Shown here in pieces: positions 41,280 to 50,552 of a DNA stretch of 64,000 nt (positions are counted from its first letter, which is position 1; each line of letters begins with the position of its first letter). The position numbers and the translations under genes are program-made. The DNA is taken from contig NZ_FOFD01000001.1 of NCBI RefSeq assembly GCF_900110865.1, positions 124,001 to 188,000 of the forward strand. Reading direction: 5' to 3'. Under the pieces are notes generated by a model that had not been told where the DNA came from, did no database searches, and saw only the letters and a list, made by a program, of their open reading frames with translations. This DNA is from Natrinema salaciae. GTDB taxonomy: Archaea > Halobacteriota > Halobacteria > Halobacteriales > Natrialbaceae.

Positions 41280-42200
41280 GTGTATGTGTATTCATTACGG
41301 CAACTGGCTAAAGGGATACGGAAGCCAAGGATGGCCTCACTCGAGATAAATAGACAATTCCATCGGCTGTTTTCGACTAATAACGAATCATCTAATGTAT
41401 TCGCGGAAGATTGGGATAATCTCATTATTTTAGATGGTTGCAGATACGATGTACTATCGGAAACTGACTTCGTAAAAAAAGCGGACGATTTTACTTCGCG
41501 GATATCTTCTGGGTCTAACTCTGTAGAATTTCTCGAATCAAATGTTAACGGTAACTATCTTGATGATGTAGTCTGGGTCAGTGCAAATCCATACGTCTCT
41601 GACCATCGAGAGTCTATATTCAAAGTAATTGATGCGTGGGATGAAGGATGGAATGACAAATGTCGAACTGTACTACCGGAAACAATGGTTGAGTATGCTA
41701 AAGAATCAGCTGTTGAGTTCCCGGATAAACGGCTAGTTGTACATTTCATGCAACCACACTATCCATTTATTGGCCCAACAGCTCAAGAATTACCCCAGCA
41801 TCGTACCTTCACTGGTGAAGGGCAAACTAATGATGATCCAAAAGACATTTGGAAACATCTTCAAAATGGAGCCGTAGATAGATCACTTGTTTGGAAGGCA
41901 TATACTGAAAGCCTGCAGAAAACATTACCATATGTTGATGACTTGGTGGAAGAATTACGGGGTAGAACCGTTATAACAGCAGACCATGGAAACGCCTTCG
42001 GAGAGCGAGGTTCACCGATCCCCATCTCAATCTATGGGCATCCACCAGGCCTTCGAAATAACGCCCTTGTGCGAGTTCCGTGGGTGGTCTTCTCCAGCAA
42101 AGATCGTAAAAATATTGTCCCAGATGTAATTGAAAGTAATAGTTCGGAAATATCGTCAGATATAAAGGATCGATTGAGGGACCTTGGCTATGTGGAATAA
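41280..42200 (+). CDS. AlkP-superfamily (sulfatase-like) protein, short type A
   Basis: A 306-residue protein of the alkaline phosphatase superfamily. Metal-binding pieces are visible: WDNLIILDGCRYDVL (first Asp), HFMQPHYPFIG, ITADHGNAFGERG (Asp-His) and YGHPPGLRNNALVRVPWV (late His). The nucleophile region holds Ser residues (ISSGSNSVEF), not the CxPxR sulfatase signature. It begins with GTG at 41280, which aligns with the start of its paralogue at 44138. The C-terminus is DRLRDLGYVE. It overlaps the acyltransferase gene by 11 bases. The likely work is transfer or removal of a charged group on a glycan; the exact reaction is unknown. Confidence 0.75.
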   Translation: MYVYSLRQLAKGIRKPRMASLEINRQFHRLFSTNNESSNVFAEDWDNLIILDGCRYDVLSETDFVKKADDFTSRISSGSNSVEFLESNVNGNYLDDVVWVSANPYVSDHRESIFKVIDAWDEGWNDKCRTVLPETMVEYAKESAVEFPDKRLVVHFMQPHYPFIGPTAQELPQHRTFTGEGQTNDDPKDIWKHLQNGAVDRSLVWKAYTESLQKTLPYVDDLVEELRGRTVITADHGNAFGERGSPIPISIYGHPPGLRNNALVRVPWVVFSSKDRKNIVPDVIESNSSEISSDIKDRLRDLGYVE

Positions 42201-42735
42201 GATTTGGAAAGGTATACAATATCCATCAAGGATCCCATTCAAAATTGATAGATGTCTCGGGACGATACGAGCAAAGTATGAGTTCCAAAGTAATTCGCAG
42301 ATATCATTGTTTTCCAAAATTACTGCGCCTCATCTGGTAACCATCGGGCCAAATACTGTAATCGATCCGTTTACAGTAATAAAACCACAACAATCCTCTG
42401 GTATTGATATTGGCGAAAATTGCACACTACACGAGTTTGGGTTCTTAGCAGGGAATATTGAGATTGGGGATGGTGTGAGAATTGCACAAAAAGTAAGTAT
42501 GCATTCTTTTAACCATCAGATTGACCCGGAATCTCCAATTCACGAACAAGATTTAGAACACGGAAAGATAACAATCGGAGATGACGTTTGGATCGGCTGT
42601 GATGTTACTATACTGAAAGATGTAGAAATCGGGAAGGGGGCAGTAATAGGTGCAGGTTCAGTTGTAACAAGTGATGTTGAACCTTATGACATTGTGGTAG
42701 GAAATCCAGCTGACAGGGTTGATACACGGAAATGA
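42190..42735 (+). CDS. Left-handed beta-helix acyltransferase
   Basis: A 181-residue O-acetyltransferase of the hexapeptide-repeat type. Repeats with I/V-G-x-x-x-x are visible from about residue 50 (VTIGPNTVIDPFTVI, IDIGENCTL, IEIGDGVRIA, ITIGDDVWIGCDVTIL, VEIGKGAVIGAGSVV). The catalytic His is likely in VSMHSFNHQID. It ends VVGNPADRV, typical of the family. The start overlaps the end of the AlkP-like gene, so the pair is translationally linked. It probably acetylates a sugar of the island's glycan. Confidence 0.85.
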   Translation: MWNKIWKGIQYPSRIPFKIDRCLGTIRAKYEFQSNSQISLFSKITAPHLVTIGPNTVIDPFTVIKPQQSSGIDIGENCTLHEFGFLAGNIEIGDGVRIAQKVSMHSFNHQIDPESPIHEQDLEHGKITIGDDVWIGCDVTILKDVEIGKGAVIGAGSVVTSDVEPYDIVVGNPADRVDTRK

Positions 42736-42781
42736 CCGCAATAGTGTGGTTAACAGACAATAGGGTTCAGTTCTCTATCAA

Positions 42782-44008
42782 CTATTCATCTATCTCAGAT
42801 GCCGTCGAATACACCTTCTCGATTTTTGGGAGTACTTGATCAGCTTGATATTCATTCGATTTCAATTTTGCATCCTCAGATATTTGATCGAACCTTTTGT
42901 TAGTGATTATATCAGAGATGGCTGAGACAAACCCTTCGACAGTACCATCTGTGATTACACCACCATTCCCTAATATCGATCTTATATCACCATAGTCGCT
43001 CGAAATAATAGGCGTCCCAGTAGCAAGAGCCTCAAGATAAACTCTTGCGAGAGGTTCATCCCAAATACCCGGGTAAATGAACAAGTCATGATTAGCATAA
43101 ATAGTTGGCAATTTTTCATTTGGGACAAACCCCATAAAGTCTACTGAATCTCGAACACTAAGATCATGAGCCTGTTGTTCCATCCTAGTGCGTAGTCCTC
43201 CTTTGCCGACAATTGACAAAGAGACCTTTTCATCAACTTGTTCTTTAAGCTTACTTAGTATCGGAATTAGTTTGTCCACTCCCTTTTGTTTTTCTAGATA
43301 TCCAACATACAATATATTATACGGGCTATTGAAATTGCTCCTGTGTTCCATACGAAACGTTTCATTCAGAGGATGTGGGATGACATGGATTTTATCAGCA
43401 GGAAATCCGAAATCAACATAATTACTTTTAACATGTCCAGAAGGCGACCGGAAGAAATCGATGTGACTAGTGTCAATATTTTTATCTTGTAGGAGTCGAA
43501 GATTCCCAAGACGGCTCACTATCCGATAAGGAGTGCTAAATTCATCATGGTCCGAGCTAGTGAGACTTACACATTTTGAGCAACGGAATAGCGATTTCTG
43601 TGTGCATTTTTCTTCATCCATATAAAGTAAATCATTCTTAGGACAAACTGCACCATAGGCGTTTAGTGTAATTCCAACTGCTGATGATGTCCTTTGTCCG
43701 ATGTAACTCATAGCTGGAATCACAGTAGATAGGTAACAATTTATCACATCATATTTGTCGAATTCTTCAACTCTGCTTTTTAGAGCTCTATTTAGCTTAG
43801 TGTTTGTGTGAGGGGGGAAGTCTGGCAAATATATATATTCAAGTTCAAGACCAGAGGGTTCTTGACGTTCCTTTGGAGGTTTCTCTGTACAGTAGACGGT
43901 AACATTATGACCTCGATTTGACAATCCAGTAACAACCTGAGTGGCTGTATGGGTCGCCCCGGTTCCCTCGTCACCAGGCCAGCTGGGATGAATAAATGCG
44001 ATCTCCAT
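42782..44008 (-). CDS. GT4-family glycosyltransferase
   Basis: A 408-residue retaining glycosyltransferase of the GT-B fold. The N-terminal domain has HPSWPGDEGTGATHTATQVV, a glycine-rich acceptor-side loop. The C-terminal domain starts YNILYVGYLEKQKGVDKLIP and has the E-x7-E-like region DEPLARVYLEALATGTPIIS. A Cys cluster (AVCPKNDLLYMDEEKCTQKS, then RCSKCVSL) may bind a metal, as seen in some GT4 proteins. It lies opposite in strand to its neighbours, so it has its own promoter. The sugar donor and acceptor are unknown. Confidence 0.85.
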   Translation of the reverse strand: MEIAFIHPSWPGDEGTGATHTATQVVTGLSNRGHNVTVYCTEKPPKERQEPSGLELEYIYLPDFPPHTNTKLNRALKSRVEEFDKYDVINCYLSTVIPAMSYIGQRTSSAVGITLNAYGAVCPKNDLLYMDEEKCTQKSLFRCSKCVSLTSSDHDEFSTPYRIVSRLGNLRLLQDKNIDTSHIDFFRSPSGHVKSNYVDFGFPADKIHVIPHPLNETFRMEHRSNFNSPYNILYVGYLEKQKGVDKLIPILSKLKEQVDEKVSLSIVGKGGLRTRMEQQAHDLSVRDSVDFMGFVPNEKLPTIYANHDLFIYPGIWDEPLARVYLEALATGTPIISSDYGDIRSILGNGGVITDGTVEGFVSAISDIITNKRFDQISEDAKLKSNEYQADQVLPKIEKVYSTASEIDE

Positions 44009-44137
44009 TAATCTTATTTACCAGGACTGATTCTTGTTTGGGTAAGAAGTTATCGGTACCACCTGATGGCTGTCGATTTTATGCAGACACTTTAGCGTTA
44101 TCCGAAGAAATATTTAGTGGCCAAGAGAGAACCGGAT

Positions 44138-45079
44138 ATGAATACAGTTGACCGCTTGAAGCGGGCATTTAAGAATCCACAGCTGTTTGCGAGGGGGCTA
44201 AACCGTGCATACTACCGCCGTGGAGGACTTCGATCAGAAAATACTGCTGGAATAGATGTATTTGATCAAGATTGGGATACACTTGTTATTCTTGATGCGT
44301 GCCGGTACGATCTGTTTGAGCAGGTTAATCATATCGAGGGAAAACTCGCCACGAAACACTCTAAGGCATCTGCGACATCTGAATGGCTTCAGGCAAATAT
44401 CGATGGCCGTGACCTGCTCGATACGGTATACGTCACAGCGAATCCCCAACTCGAGCGCAACCGAGAGAGGTGGGATGTGAACTTCCACGAGATCATTAAT
44501 GTTTGGCTTGACCAAGGCTGGGACAAGGAGACCGGAACTGTACTTGCGGACACGATGACCCAAACTGCAATAGAGACATACGATCAATTCCCAAACAAGC
44601 GCCTTGTTGTCCACTACATGCAACCACACTACCCATTCGTTTCAGCCAACACAGACTTCGATAAGAAACATCTGGTGTCTATTGAAGATAGTAACGATTC
44701 TGCTGTTGGCGAAAATATCTGGAATCAAATATTCATTGGAGAACTTGACCTATCTCGAAAAGAATTGTGGGAGCTCTATGCTACAAACCTTGAATACGTA
44801 CTGACTCACGTCAACGATCTTCTGAGCATAGTTCCCGGGAAGACTGTTATCACGTCCGATCATGGGAACTACGTCGGCGAACGGGCATTTCCAATTCCGG
44901 TTCGGGAATACGGCCACCCTCGGGGTCTGTATGGCGATGCTGTAATTCAGGTGCCATGGCTAGAGCACACACGTGGAGAAAGGCGAGAAATTGTGACGGG
45001 AGCAGACAAATCACAGTCACCAGATATTGAATCGGAAACAGTGAAAAACAGATTGCGAAATCTCGGCTACGTAGAGTAA
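44138..45079 (+). CDS. AlkP-superfamily (sulfatase-like) protein, short type B
   Basis: A 313-residue paralogue of the protein at 41280. Shared pieces are WDTLVILDACRYDLF, HYMQPHYPFV, ITSDHGNYVGERAFP and YGHPRGLYGDAVIQVPWLEH. The nucleophile zone is SKASATSEWLQANIDGRD, with Ser/Thr and no sulfatase signature. The ATG at 44138 is about 25 bases after ATATTTAG, giving a leaderless start, and aligns with the paralogue; a GTG seven codons earlier is less likely. The C-terminus is NRLRNLGYVE. Its end overlaps the convergent polymerase gene by 13 bases. Confidence 0.75.
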   Translation: MNTVDRLKRAFKNPQLFARGLNRAYYRRGGLRSENTAGIDVFDQDWDTLVILDACRYDLFEQVNHIEGKLATKHSKASATSEWLQANIDGRDLLDTVYVTANPQLERNRERWDVNFHEIINVWLDQGWDKETGTVLADTMTQTAIETYDQFPNKRLVVHYMQPHYPFVSANTDFDKKHLVSIEDSNDSAVGENIWNQIFIGELDLSRKELWELYATNLEYVLTHVNDLLSIVPGKTVITSDHGNYVGERAFPIPVREYGHPRGLYGDAVIQVPWLEHTRGERREIVTGADKSQSPDIESETVKNRLRNLGYVE

Positions 45080-46290
45080 ATCTCCGGGTCCTCTACCTCC
45101 GTGATTCTATCGATGCAATATCCCATAGAGAGTGCTATAGTAGCGGAATGTAACGATACTCCGATAAAGGTGAGATCATTAAATAGTTGAACGAATAGAA
45201 ATGAAAGAAGTAACATTGGAATTACTATTGAGTCATATCGATCACATTGGCGTATACCGTCAAATATAGTACTAATATATAACAACAGATAGACGAAGCC
45301 TCCGCCGAAGCCAAAGGCAACAAATGCACGGATGAATGAATTATGGATATTACCCGTTTCTGTTGGAGTATATGGTTGAGTTGCATCTACTACGTTACCA
45401 AAGCCGTATCCCCACCAGAGTTTATCTTGAAGGGCATATACACCGGCAATCCACCGCGTTCGTCGGTGATTAAGAGATATTTCCGTCAATGCTTCAGGAC
45501 CAGGCACAACAGAAAAAATCATTAGTAACAGTAAAGATAGCAACGACAACCCCGAAATTGTTGCAGTCATAAGTAGTCTACGCCCCCCAATCCGATAGAC
45601 TACATAGCCACTAAGGGTAACGACAAAGGCAACCCATCCAGTTCGATAATTGGAAAACGCCAACCCGACGACATTAATAGTGAAGAATAGAATTTGCAGT
45701 CGACCTTTGTCTTTCTGTAATTCGGAAAGAGCTGCTATTGATCCAACCAGTGTAAGGAAACCCAGTGCATTCGGATTCACAAAAACACTAGTAATCGGTT
45801 TGAGTGAAGGATACCAGTATATATTTGCACTCCAGAGAGACAGGTCAATGAAAGCAGTCTCGATTCTAAGGCCAAAGTAGGGGAGAAATCCGATACTGAC
45901 TATTACTGCACTTAATCTACTCGCCGCAGCGAGGAAGTACTGCAATGGTATGATTTTTGGTATAACAAAGAGACTTGTTCCAGTAAATATGAGAAACGAG
46001 ACATACCGAACAACTGTTCCACTTGAAAGGTTCAGAATGGTGCTTACCAAAATGAAATCTGATAAAAGGAAAAATAATAGTATGTGCTTTTTATTCACTT
46101 TAATATCCCAACCATGGTGATGAATATATAAGAGTGAGGAGAATGAGTAAACAAGGAAGACAACTACATAAGAAATACCTCTTGATACTGCCGTATGTTG
46201 AAGGATTATCGCAGAAAATAAGAAGAACGGTAGGACCAATGATGCAAATGAGCGGAATGTAATTGTGTTTGTCTGAACCAAAATAGCCAT
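45067..46290 (-). CDS. Wzy/O-antigen-ligase-like membrane protein
   Basis: A 407-residue membrane protein with about ten to twelve helices. A large outside loop between late helices contains PEALTEISLNHRRTRWIAGV and YALQDKLWWGYGFGNVVDAT, then TGNIHNSFIRAFVAFGFGGG, the pattern of O-antigen polymerase/ligase proteins (Wzy_C-like: R/N-H-NSF). It probably polymerises or ligates lipid-linked repeat units outside the membrane. The ATG at 46290 was chosen because upstream in-frame sequence is not hydrophobic and reads through the divergent gene's region. Codon use is AT-rich. Confidence 0.8.
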   Translation of the reverse strand: MAILVQTNTITFRSFASLVLPFFLFSAIILQHTAVSRGISYVVVFLVYSFSSLLYIHHHGWDIKVNKKHILLFFLLSDFILVSTILNLSSGTVVRYVSFLIFTGTSLFVIPKIIPLQYFLAAASRLSAVIVSIGFLPYFGLRIETAFIDLSLWSANIYWYPSLKPITSVFVNPNALGFLTLVGSIAALSELQKDKGRLQILFFTINVVGLAFSNYRTGWVAFVVTLSGYVVYRIGGRRLLMTATISGLSLLSLLLLMIFSVVPGPEALTEISLNHRRTRWIAGVYALQDKLWWGYGFGNVVDATQPYTPTETGNIHNSFIRAFVAFGFGGGFVYLLLYISTIFDGIRQCDRYDSIVIPMLLLSFLFVQLFNDLTFIGVSLHSATIALSMGYCIDRITEVEDPEIYST

Positions 46291-46378
46291 CAATAGTATA
46301 CCTCTAATCTTTGAACAAGAAGTTTGCCATTGTTCGGTAACCAATAAAACCATGACGGAGCAACTCATTTTGTAATCT

Positions 46379-47485
46379 ATGCAGGTACTTGTCTTTCTTA
46401 ATAAAATCAACCATACCTCTATTCCGTTTGAGATATCGACCCGAATCGCGGCTATTACTGACGTTGAAGTATCGGTTCTCTCGTTCTATGATGAAAGTCC
46501 CGAGAAAATTGATCTTGTTGAAAAGGTAGAACATCTCCCGGTTCAAGTTCGCTGTCTCGGCGGAAGATCCAGACTCGATTGTGAGGCCTGGGCCCATTTC
46601 CAGCGCGAAATCATCCAAGATTTCGATTTAGTCCATGTTCACCATAATTTCTCGGGATCAATCGCTAGGATATTAGCGAAACAACAAGGCATACCTGTTA
46701 TTGATACTGAACACCGAGACCACAACTCATTTTCACTACTGCAAAACTTAGTCAATGGTCCAACATTACCACTTGCAGATCGTGTCGTGTCAAATTCACA
46801 AGTGACTGAGGATTCCTTCAAATGGTACGAGCGTCTCCTACTTAATGATAAAGAACTCAAAGTAGTACATAATGGGGTTAACATAGATCGAATTCAAACC
46901 ATTGTAGAGGAAACTCCCCGTTCTGATGACGAGAGTACATTCCGTATCTGTACAGTCGGGCGGATGGTACCAGTCAAAAACCAATCAACACTACTACGTG
47001 CATTCAATTCTGTCGTTGAGCGACACCCATCCACAGAACTCCTCCTTGTTGGAGATGGACCGCTCCGTAAGGATCTAGAATTACTCGCACATGAGCTTGA
47101 AATCGCTGGCAAAGTCCGATTCACTGGAGAAGTTCCACGAGACCGTGTGTATGAACTTTATGCGCAGAGCGATCTCTTTGTGATTTCTTCCTTTGCAGAG
47201 GGTTTCTGTGTTGCTGCTGTTGAAGCAATGGCTGCAGGACTCCCAGTCGTAGTTAGTGATATTCCCATCTTTCATGAAGTGATTAATAAGTGTGGCAGCT
47301 ATGCTGACCCAGAAAAACCAGAACTCTTTGCGGAGAAAATTCAGGAATTACTCAAAAATAAAGACTTGAGACAAGAAAGAAGTTCGATATGTCATGCACG
47401 CGCCCAAAACGAGTTTAGTCTTGAAAAGACAGCAATCGATTATTCAAACATTTATAAAGAGGTGGTGGAAGGTACGACACAATGA
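46379..47485 (+). CDS. GT4-family glycosyltransferase
   Basis: A 368-residue GT-B glycosyltransferase. The acceptor domain has VHVHHNFSGSIARILAKQQG; the donor domain starts TFRICTVGRMVPVKNQSTLL and includes LLVGDGPLRKDLELLAHELE and the E-x7-E motif FAEGFCVAAVEAMAAGLPVV. It probably uses a nucleotide sugar to extend a lipid-linked glycan at the inner membrane face. It is followed by the phosphodiesterase-like gene with a four-base overlap (ATGA), so they form an operon with 47482 and 49086. Confidence 0.88.
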   Translation: MQVLVFLNKINHTSIPFEISTRIAAITDVEVSVLSFYDESPEKIDLVEKVEHLPVQVRCLGGRSRLDCEAWAHFQREIIQDFDLVHVHHNFSGSIARILAKQQGIPVIDTEHRDHNSFSLLQNLVNGPTLPLADRVVSNSQVTEDSFKWYERLLLNDKELKVVHNGVNIDRIQTIVEETPRSDDESTFRICTVGRMVPVKNQSTLLRAFNSVVERHPSTELLLVGDGPLRKDLELLAHELEIAGKVRFTGEVPRDRVYELYAQSDLFVISSFAEGFCVAAVEAMAAGLPVVVSDIPIFHEVINKCGSYADPEKPELFAEKIQELLKNKDLRQERSSICHARAQNEFSLEKTAIDYSNIYKEVVEGTTQ

Positions 47486-49089
47486 CGGAAGTTATCGTTT
47501 TGGGCCTTGACGGTGCTACGTGGGAGGTTCTTATGCCATTTATTGAAGATGGTCTCCTCCCAAATATTGGCAACATAATAACAACTGGTCGTTCCGGAAA
47601 ATTGGAAAGTACATTTCCACCGATTACAGCACCTGCATGGTTGTCAATGGCAACTGGACAGAACCCAGGAAAGACAGGTGTCTTTTACTTCCTTAACCGA
47701 GACGATCCTAACTCATTTGACTTCGAGCCTCTCGGATCAGACAAATTCTATGGAAAAAGCTTCTGGGATGTGCTGTCTGCCCGCGATCAATCTGTCGGTG
47801 TTTTCAATTATCCGATGCTGTACCCACCCTACGATATTGACGGGTTCATGGTAAGCGGACTCGGGTCGGATGCTGACGATACTATCACGTACCCGGAACC
47901 ACTCGGCATGGAACTCGACAAGGTTACCGACGGGTATCAAGTGAAAGTCTCATACGCTGATCCGAAGTATCAGGGCCGTCCCGATGCCCTCAAACAGGAT
48001 CTCCTCGAGATTATTGAAAAGCGAGAGCAGGCGATCGATTATCTGTTGAGCGAAAAGAATCCGGACCACTTCTTTGGGATTATCAGCGCAACCGACTGGG
48101 CTCAACACTACTTCTGGCGATATCACGACGAGGAACATGCCTTGTATGACCCGGAGGCAGGTCACGAAGATGCGCTACAGCAGATTTGGGAACGGGTAGA
48201 CGAGACAGTCGGACTCGTTACCGAGCATGCTCGAGGAGAGGATGCGAATCTCCTCCTCGTCTCCGATCACGGATTCGGTCCTGTAAATCGGACCTTCCAC
48301 TCTAATGAGTGGCTCAAGCAACAGGGCTTCTCGTATGCGGAAGAGCAGTCTTTGATCAATCAAACCCGAACGAAATATTTCCCATACCTTCGTCGGGTTG
48401 GGGAAGCGGTCGTCAGGTTTGCTCCCCAGCTGAACGACATCGGAAAATCCATCGGTGAGTCGATCCGCAGTTCGCCGGGAGATGGAATCGATTTTGATCG
48501 AAGTATTGCGTTCGCCCCGAGACAGAATATTACATGTGGGATGATCTATATGCTCACCGATGATCCCGACGATAAACGGGCTGTAATCGACGAATTGGAT
48601 AAACTCGTCGATCGAAACGATGGCCCGGAAAGTATCGAAGTATACGAACCTGAAGATCTATATCATGGACCGAAATTAGATTTGGCACCCGATCTTCTGT
48701 TCGAAATCAACGGATTCGAGTGTGCTGTTGATCCCAGACCGACGGCTGAGAACAACGTTTTCTCCGATGGGTCGCCGTCGAAAGCACGGAACGGAGGACA
48801 TAATCAGGAAGGCATTCTAATCGCGACAGGGCCGGATATTGGGACCGATGATGCAGCCATAGAGGCCGACATTTACGATATCGCACCGACATTATTGTAT
48901 CTACACGACACCTCGATTCCCCAGGAAATGGATGGAAGCGTTCTCGGGGGGCTCTTTGAAGATGAGATAGTGGATGATCAGTTGATATCGACTGATTCGT
49001 TAGAAAATCTTGTTTCCATAGGAAAATCCTCGAAGCGGAAAGACGATCAAGAGGTACAAGAGCGACTCAAAGACCTTGGATATATATGA
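47482..49089 (+). CDS. AlkP-superfamily type I phosphodiesterase-like protein
   Basis: A 535-residue protein of the nucleotide pyrophosphatase/phosphodiesterase branch. The first metal Asp and nucleophile Thr lie in VIVLGLDGATWEVLMPFIED and FPPITAPAWLSMATGQNPG. Later metal ligands are SATDWAQHYFWRYHD, LLVSDHGFGPVNRTFH and RNGGHNQEGILIATGP. In this branch a Thr attacks phosphodiesters. The C-terminus is QERLKDLGYI. It overlaps the genes on both sides by four bases. It has no signal peptide, so it is predicted cytoplasmic, like others of its type in archaeal glycan clusters. The substrate may be a nucleotide sugar or phospho-glycan. Confidence 0.85.
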   Translation: MTEVIVLGLDGATWEVLMPFIEDGLLPNIGNIITTGRSGKLESTFPPITAPAWLSMATGQNPGKTGVFYFLNRDDPNSFDFEPLGSDKFYGKSFWDVLSARDQSVGVFNYPMLYPPYDIDGFMVSGLGSDADDTITYPEPLGMELDKVTDGYQVKVSYADPKYQGRPDALKQDLLEIIEKREQAIDYLLSEKNPDHFFGIISATDWAQHYFWRYHDEEHALYDPEAGHEDALQQIWERVDETVGLVTEHARGEDANLLLVSDHGFGPVNRTFHSNEWLKQQGFSYAEEQSLINQTRTKYFPYLRRVGEAVVRFAPQLNDIGKSIGESIRSSPGDGIDFDRSIAFAPRQNITCGMIYMLTDDPDDKRAVIDELDKLVDRNDGPESIEVYEPEDLYHGPKLDLAPDLLFEINGFECAVDPRPTAENNVFSDGSPSKARNGGHNQEGILIATGPDIGTDDAAIEADIYDIAPTLLYLHDTSIPQEMDGSVLGGLFEDEIVDDQLISTDSLENLVSIGKSSKRKDDQEVQERLKDLGYI

Positions 49090-50552
49090 CAAGTCCGAAC
49101 GTAGTTGTAATTGTCCTCGACACTGCAAGAGCAGACGTGATTGCGTCGGGCATTCACAATGGTTTTCTATCAAACATTGATTCGATTCGAAAGGAAGGGG
49201 CGATATTCGAACAGTGTACTTCTGCAGCGCCGTGGACGCTCCCCTCACACGGTTCGCTCTTTACCGGGATGGCATCCTCGAAACACGGAGCACATGCCGA
49301 TCACAAAGAGTTGAATAATACGCAGACAACGATTGCGGAGGTTTTCCAAGCCGACGGCTATGACACAGTAGCCGTCTCGAACAACACTTGGATCAGCGAG
49401 GAGTTCGGCTTCGGGCGGGGCTTCGAGGAGTTCCGAAAGACGTGGCAGTACGTCCAGTCTGACATCGACCTCGGTCGGATTGCACGGACTGAGGAGGGGA
49501 TGGACAAGCTCAAATCACTTGGTCGGGAACTGTTCGCGGGGAATCCTATAGTCAACGTCACAAATGCTATCTACGGGCAGTTCGTCCGAAACCACTACGA
49601 CGACGGTGCAAAACAGACGAACGAGTGGATCAGAAGTTGGCTCACTGAACGGACTACCACCGATCCGTTCTTCTTGTTCGTAAATTACCTCGAGCCTCAC
49701 CTCGAGTATCGACCGCCGAACGAATTCGCAGAACGGTTTCTCCCCTCGGGTATCTCGTACGAGGAAGCGATGGACGTTCCGCAGGACGCGTGGGGGTACA
49801 TCGCTGGAACGGTTGAGATGTCCGATCGCGATCTGGAGGTTCTACGAGGGTTGTATCGGGCAGAAATTGCCTATCTCGATCAGCAGATTGGAGAACTCAG
49901 GGAACTCTTGGAAGAGCAGAACGAGTGGGAAGACACGATCTTCGTCGTCACAGGCGATCACGGCGAGAACATCGGCGATCACGGCCTGATGGACCACCAG
50001 TACTGTCTCTACGATACGCTCCTTCACGTCCCGCTCTTCGTTCACGGCGGGCCGTTCACCGGTGGCCAGGAAATCGACGACCTCGTCCAGCTGACCGATA
50101 TCGCACCGACGCTCCTCGATGCGGCCGGTATCGATGCGCCGGCGTTCCGCGAGCAAGCGCAGGGCCGATCCTTCCACCCGGATGCCGACACGGAGCCCCG
50201 CGAGTACGCCTTCGCCGAGTACATGGCACCGCAGCCGTCGATGGACGCCCTCGAGAAACGCGTCGGTGAACTCCCCGAGGAGGTGCGCAAATACGACCGT
50301 TCGCTGCGGTCGATTCGATCGACGGAGTGGAAGTACATCCGCGGGTCGGACGGCTCCGAGGAGTTGTATCACGTCGCCGAAGATCCGGGCGAAACCGAGA
50401 ATCTCGTCGACGCGGAGCCGGAGAAAGCGGCCGAACTCGAGTCGGAACTCGACGCCTGGCTCCGGTCGTTCGACCACGCTGATACCGGCGGTGACGTCTC
50501 GATGCGCGATGAGACGAAAGCTAGACTCGAGGATCTCGGCTATCTGCAGTAG
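49086..50552 (+). CDS. Sulfatase-family protein without formylglycine signature
   Basis: A 488-residue sulfatase-fold protein. The start VVVIVLDTARADVIASG carries the first metal Asp pair; the nucleophile zone is APWTLPSHGSLFTGMASSKH, where Thr replaces the Cys/Ser of CxPxR, so no formylglycine can form. Later ligands are VVTGDHGENIGDHGLMDHQY, and LYDTLLHVPLFVHG is typical of the family. A phosphotransferase or phosphodiesterase role is more likely than sulfate hydrolysis. The C-terminus is ARLEDLGYLQ. GC rises along the gene from low to native level, marking the island's right edge. It overlaps the convergent glycosyltransferase gene by 13 bases. Confidence 0.85.
   Translation: MTSPNVVVIVLDTARADVIASGIHNGFLSNIDSIRKEGAIFEQCTSAAPWTLPSHGSLFTGMASSKHGAHADHKELNNTQTTIAEVFQADGYDTVAVSNNTWISEEFGFGRGFEEFRKTWQYVQSDIDLGRIARTEEGMDKLKSLGRELFAGNPIVNVTNAIYGQFVRNHYDDGAKQTNEWIRSWLTERTTTDPFFLFVNYLEPHLEYRPPNEFAERFLPSGISYEEAMDVPQDAWGYIAGTVEMSDRDLEVLRGLYRAEIAYLDQQIGELRELLEEQNEWEDTIFVVTGDHGENIGDHGLMDHQYCLYDTLLHVPLFVHGGPFTGGQEIDDLVQLTDIAPTLLDAAGIDAPAFREQAQGRSFHPDADTEPREYAFAEYMAPQPSMDALEKRVGELPEEVRKYDRSLRSIRSTEWKYIRGSDGSEELYHVAEDPGETENLVDAEPEKAAELESELDAWLRSFDHADTGGDVSMRDETKARLEDLGYLQ

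Larger units (their letters stand above)
39540..49900. mobile_element. Low-GC surface-polysaccharide genomic island
   Basis: From about 39540 the DNA becomes markedly AT-rich and uses codons rare in the flanks (ATA, AGA, TTA). This persists through about 47480 and fades across 47.5-49.9 kb. It carries a flippase, a polymerase, glycosyltransferases and AlkP-superfamily genes. I see no integrase or flanking repeats, so acquisition may be by homologous replacement. Confidence 0.7.
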
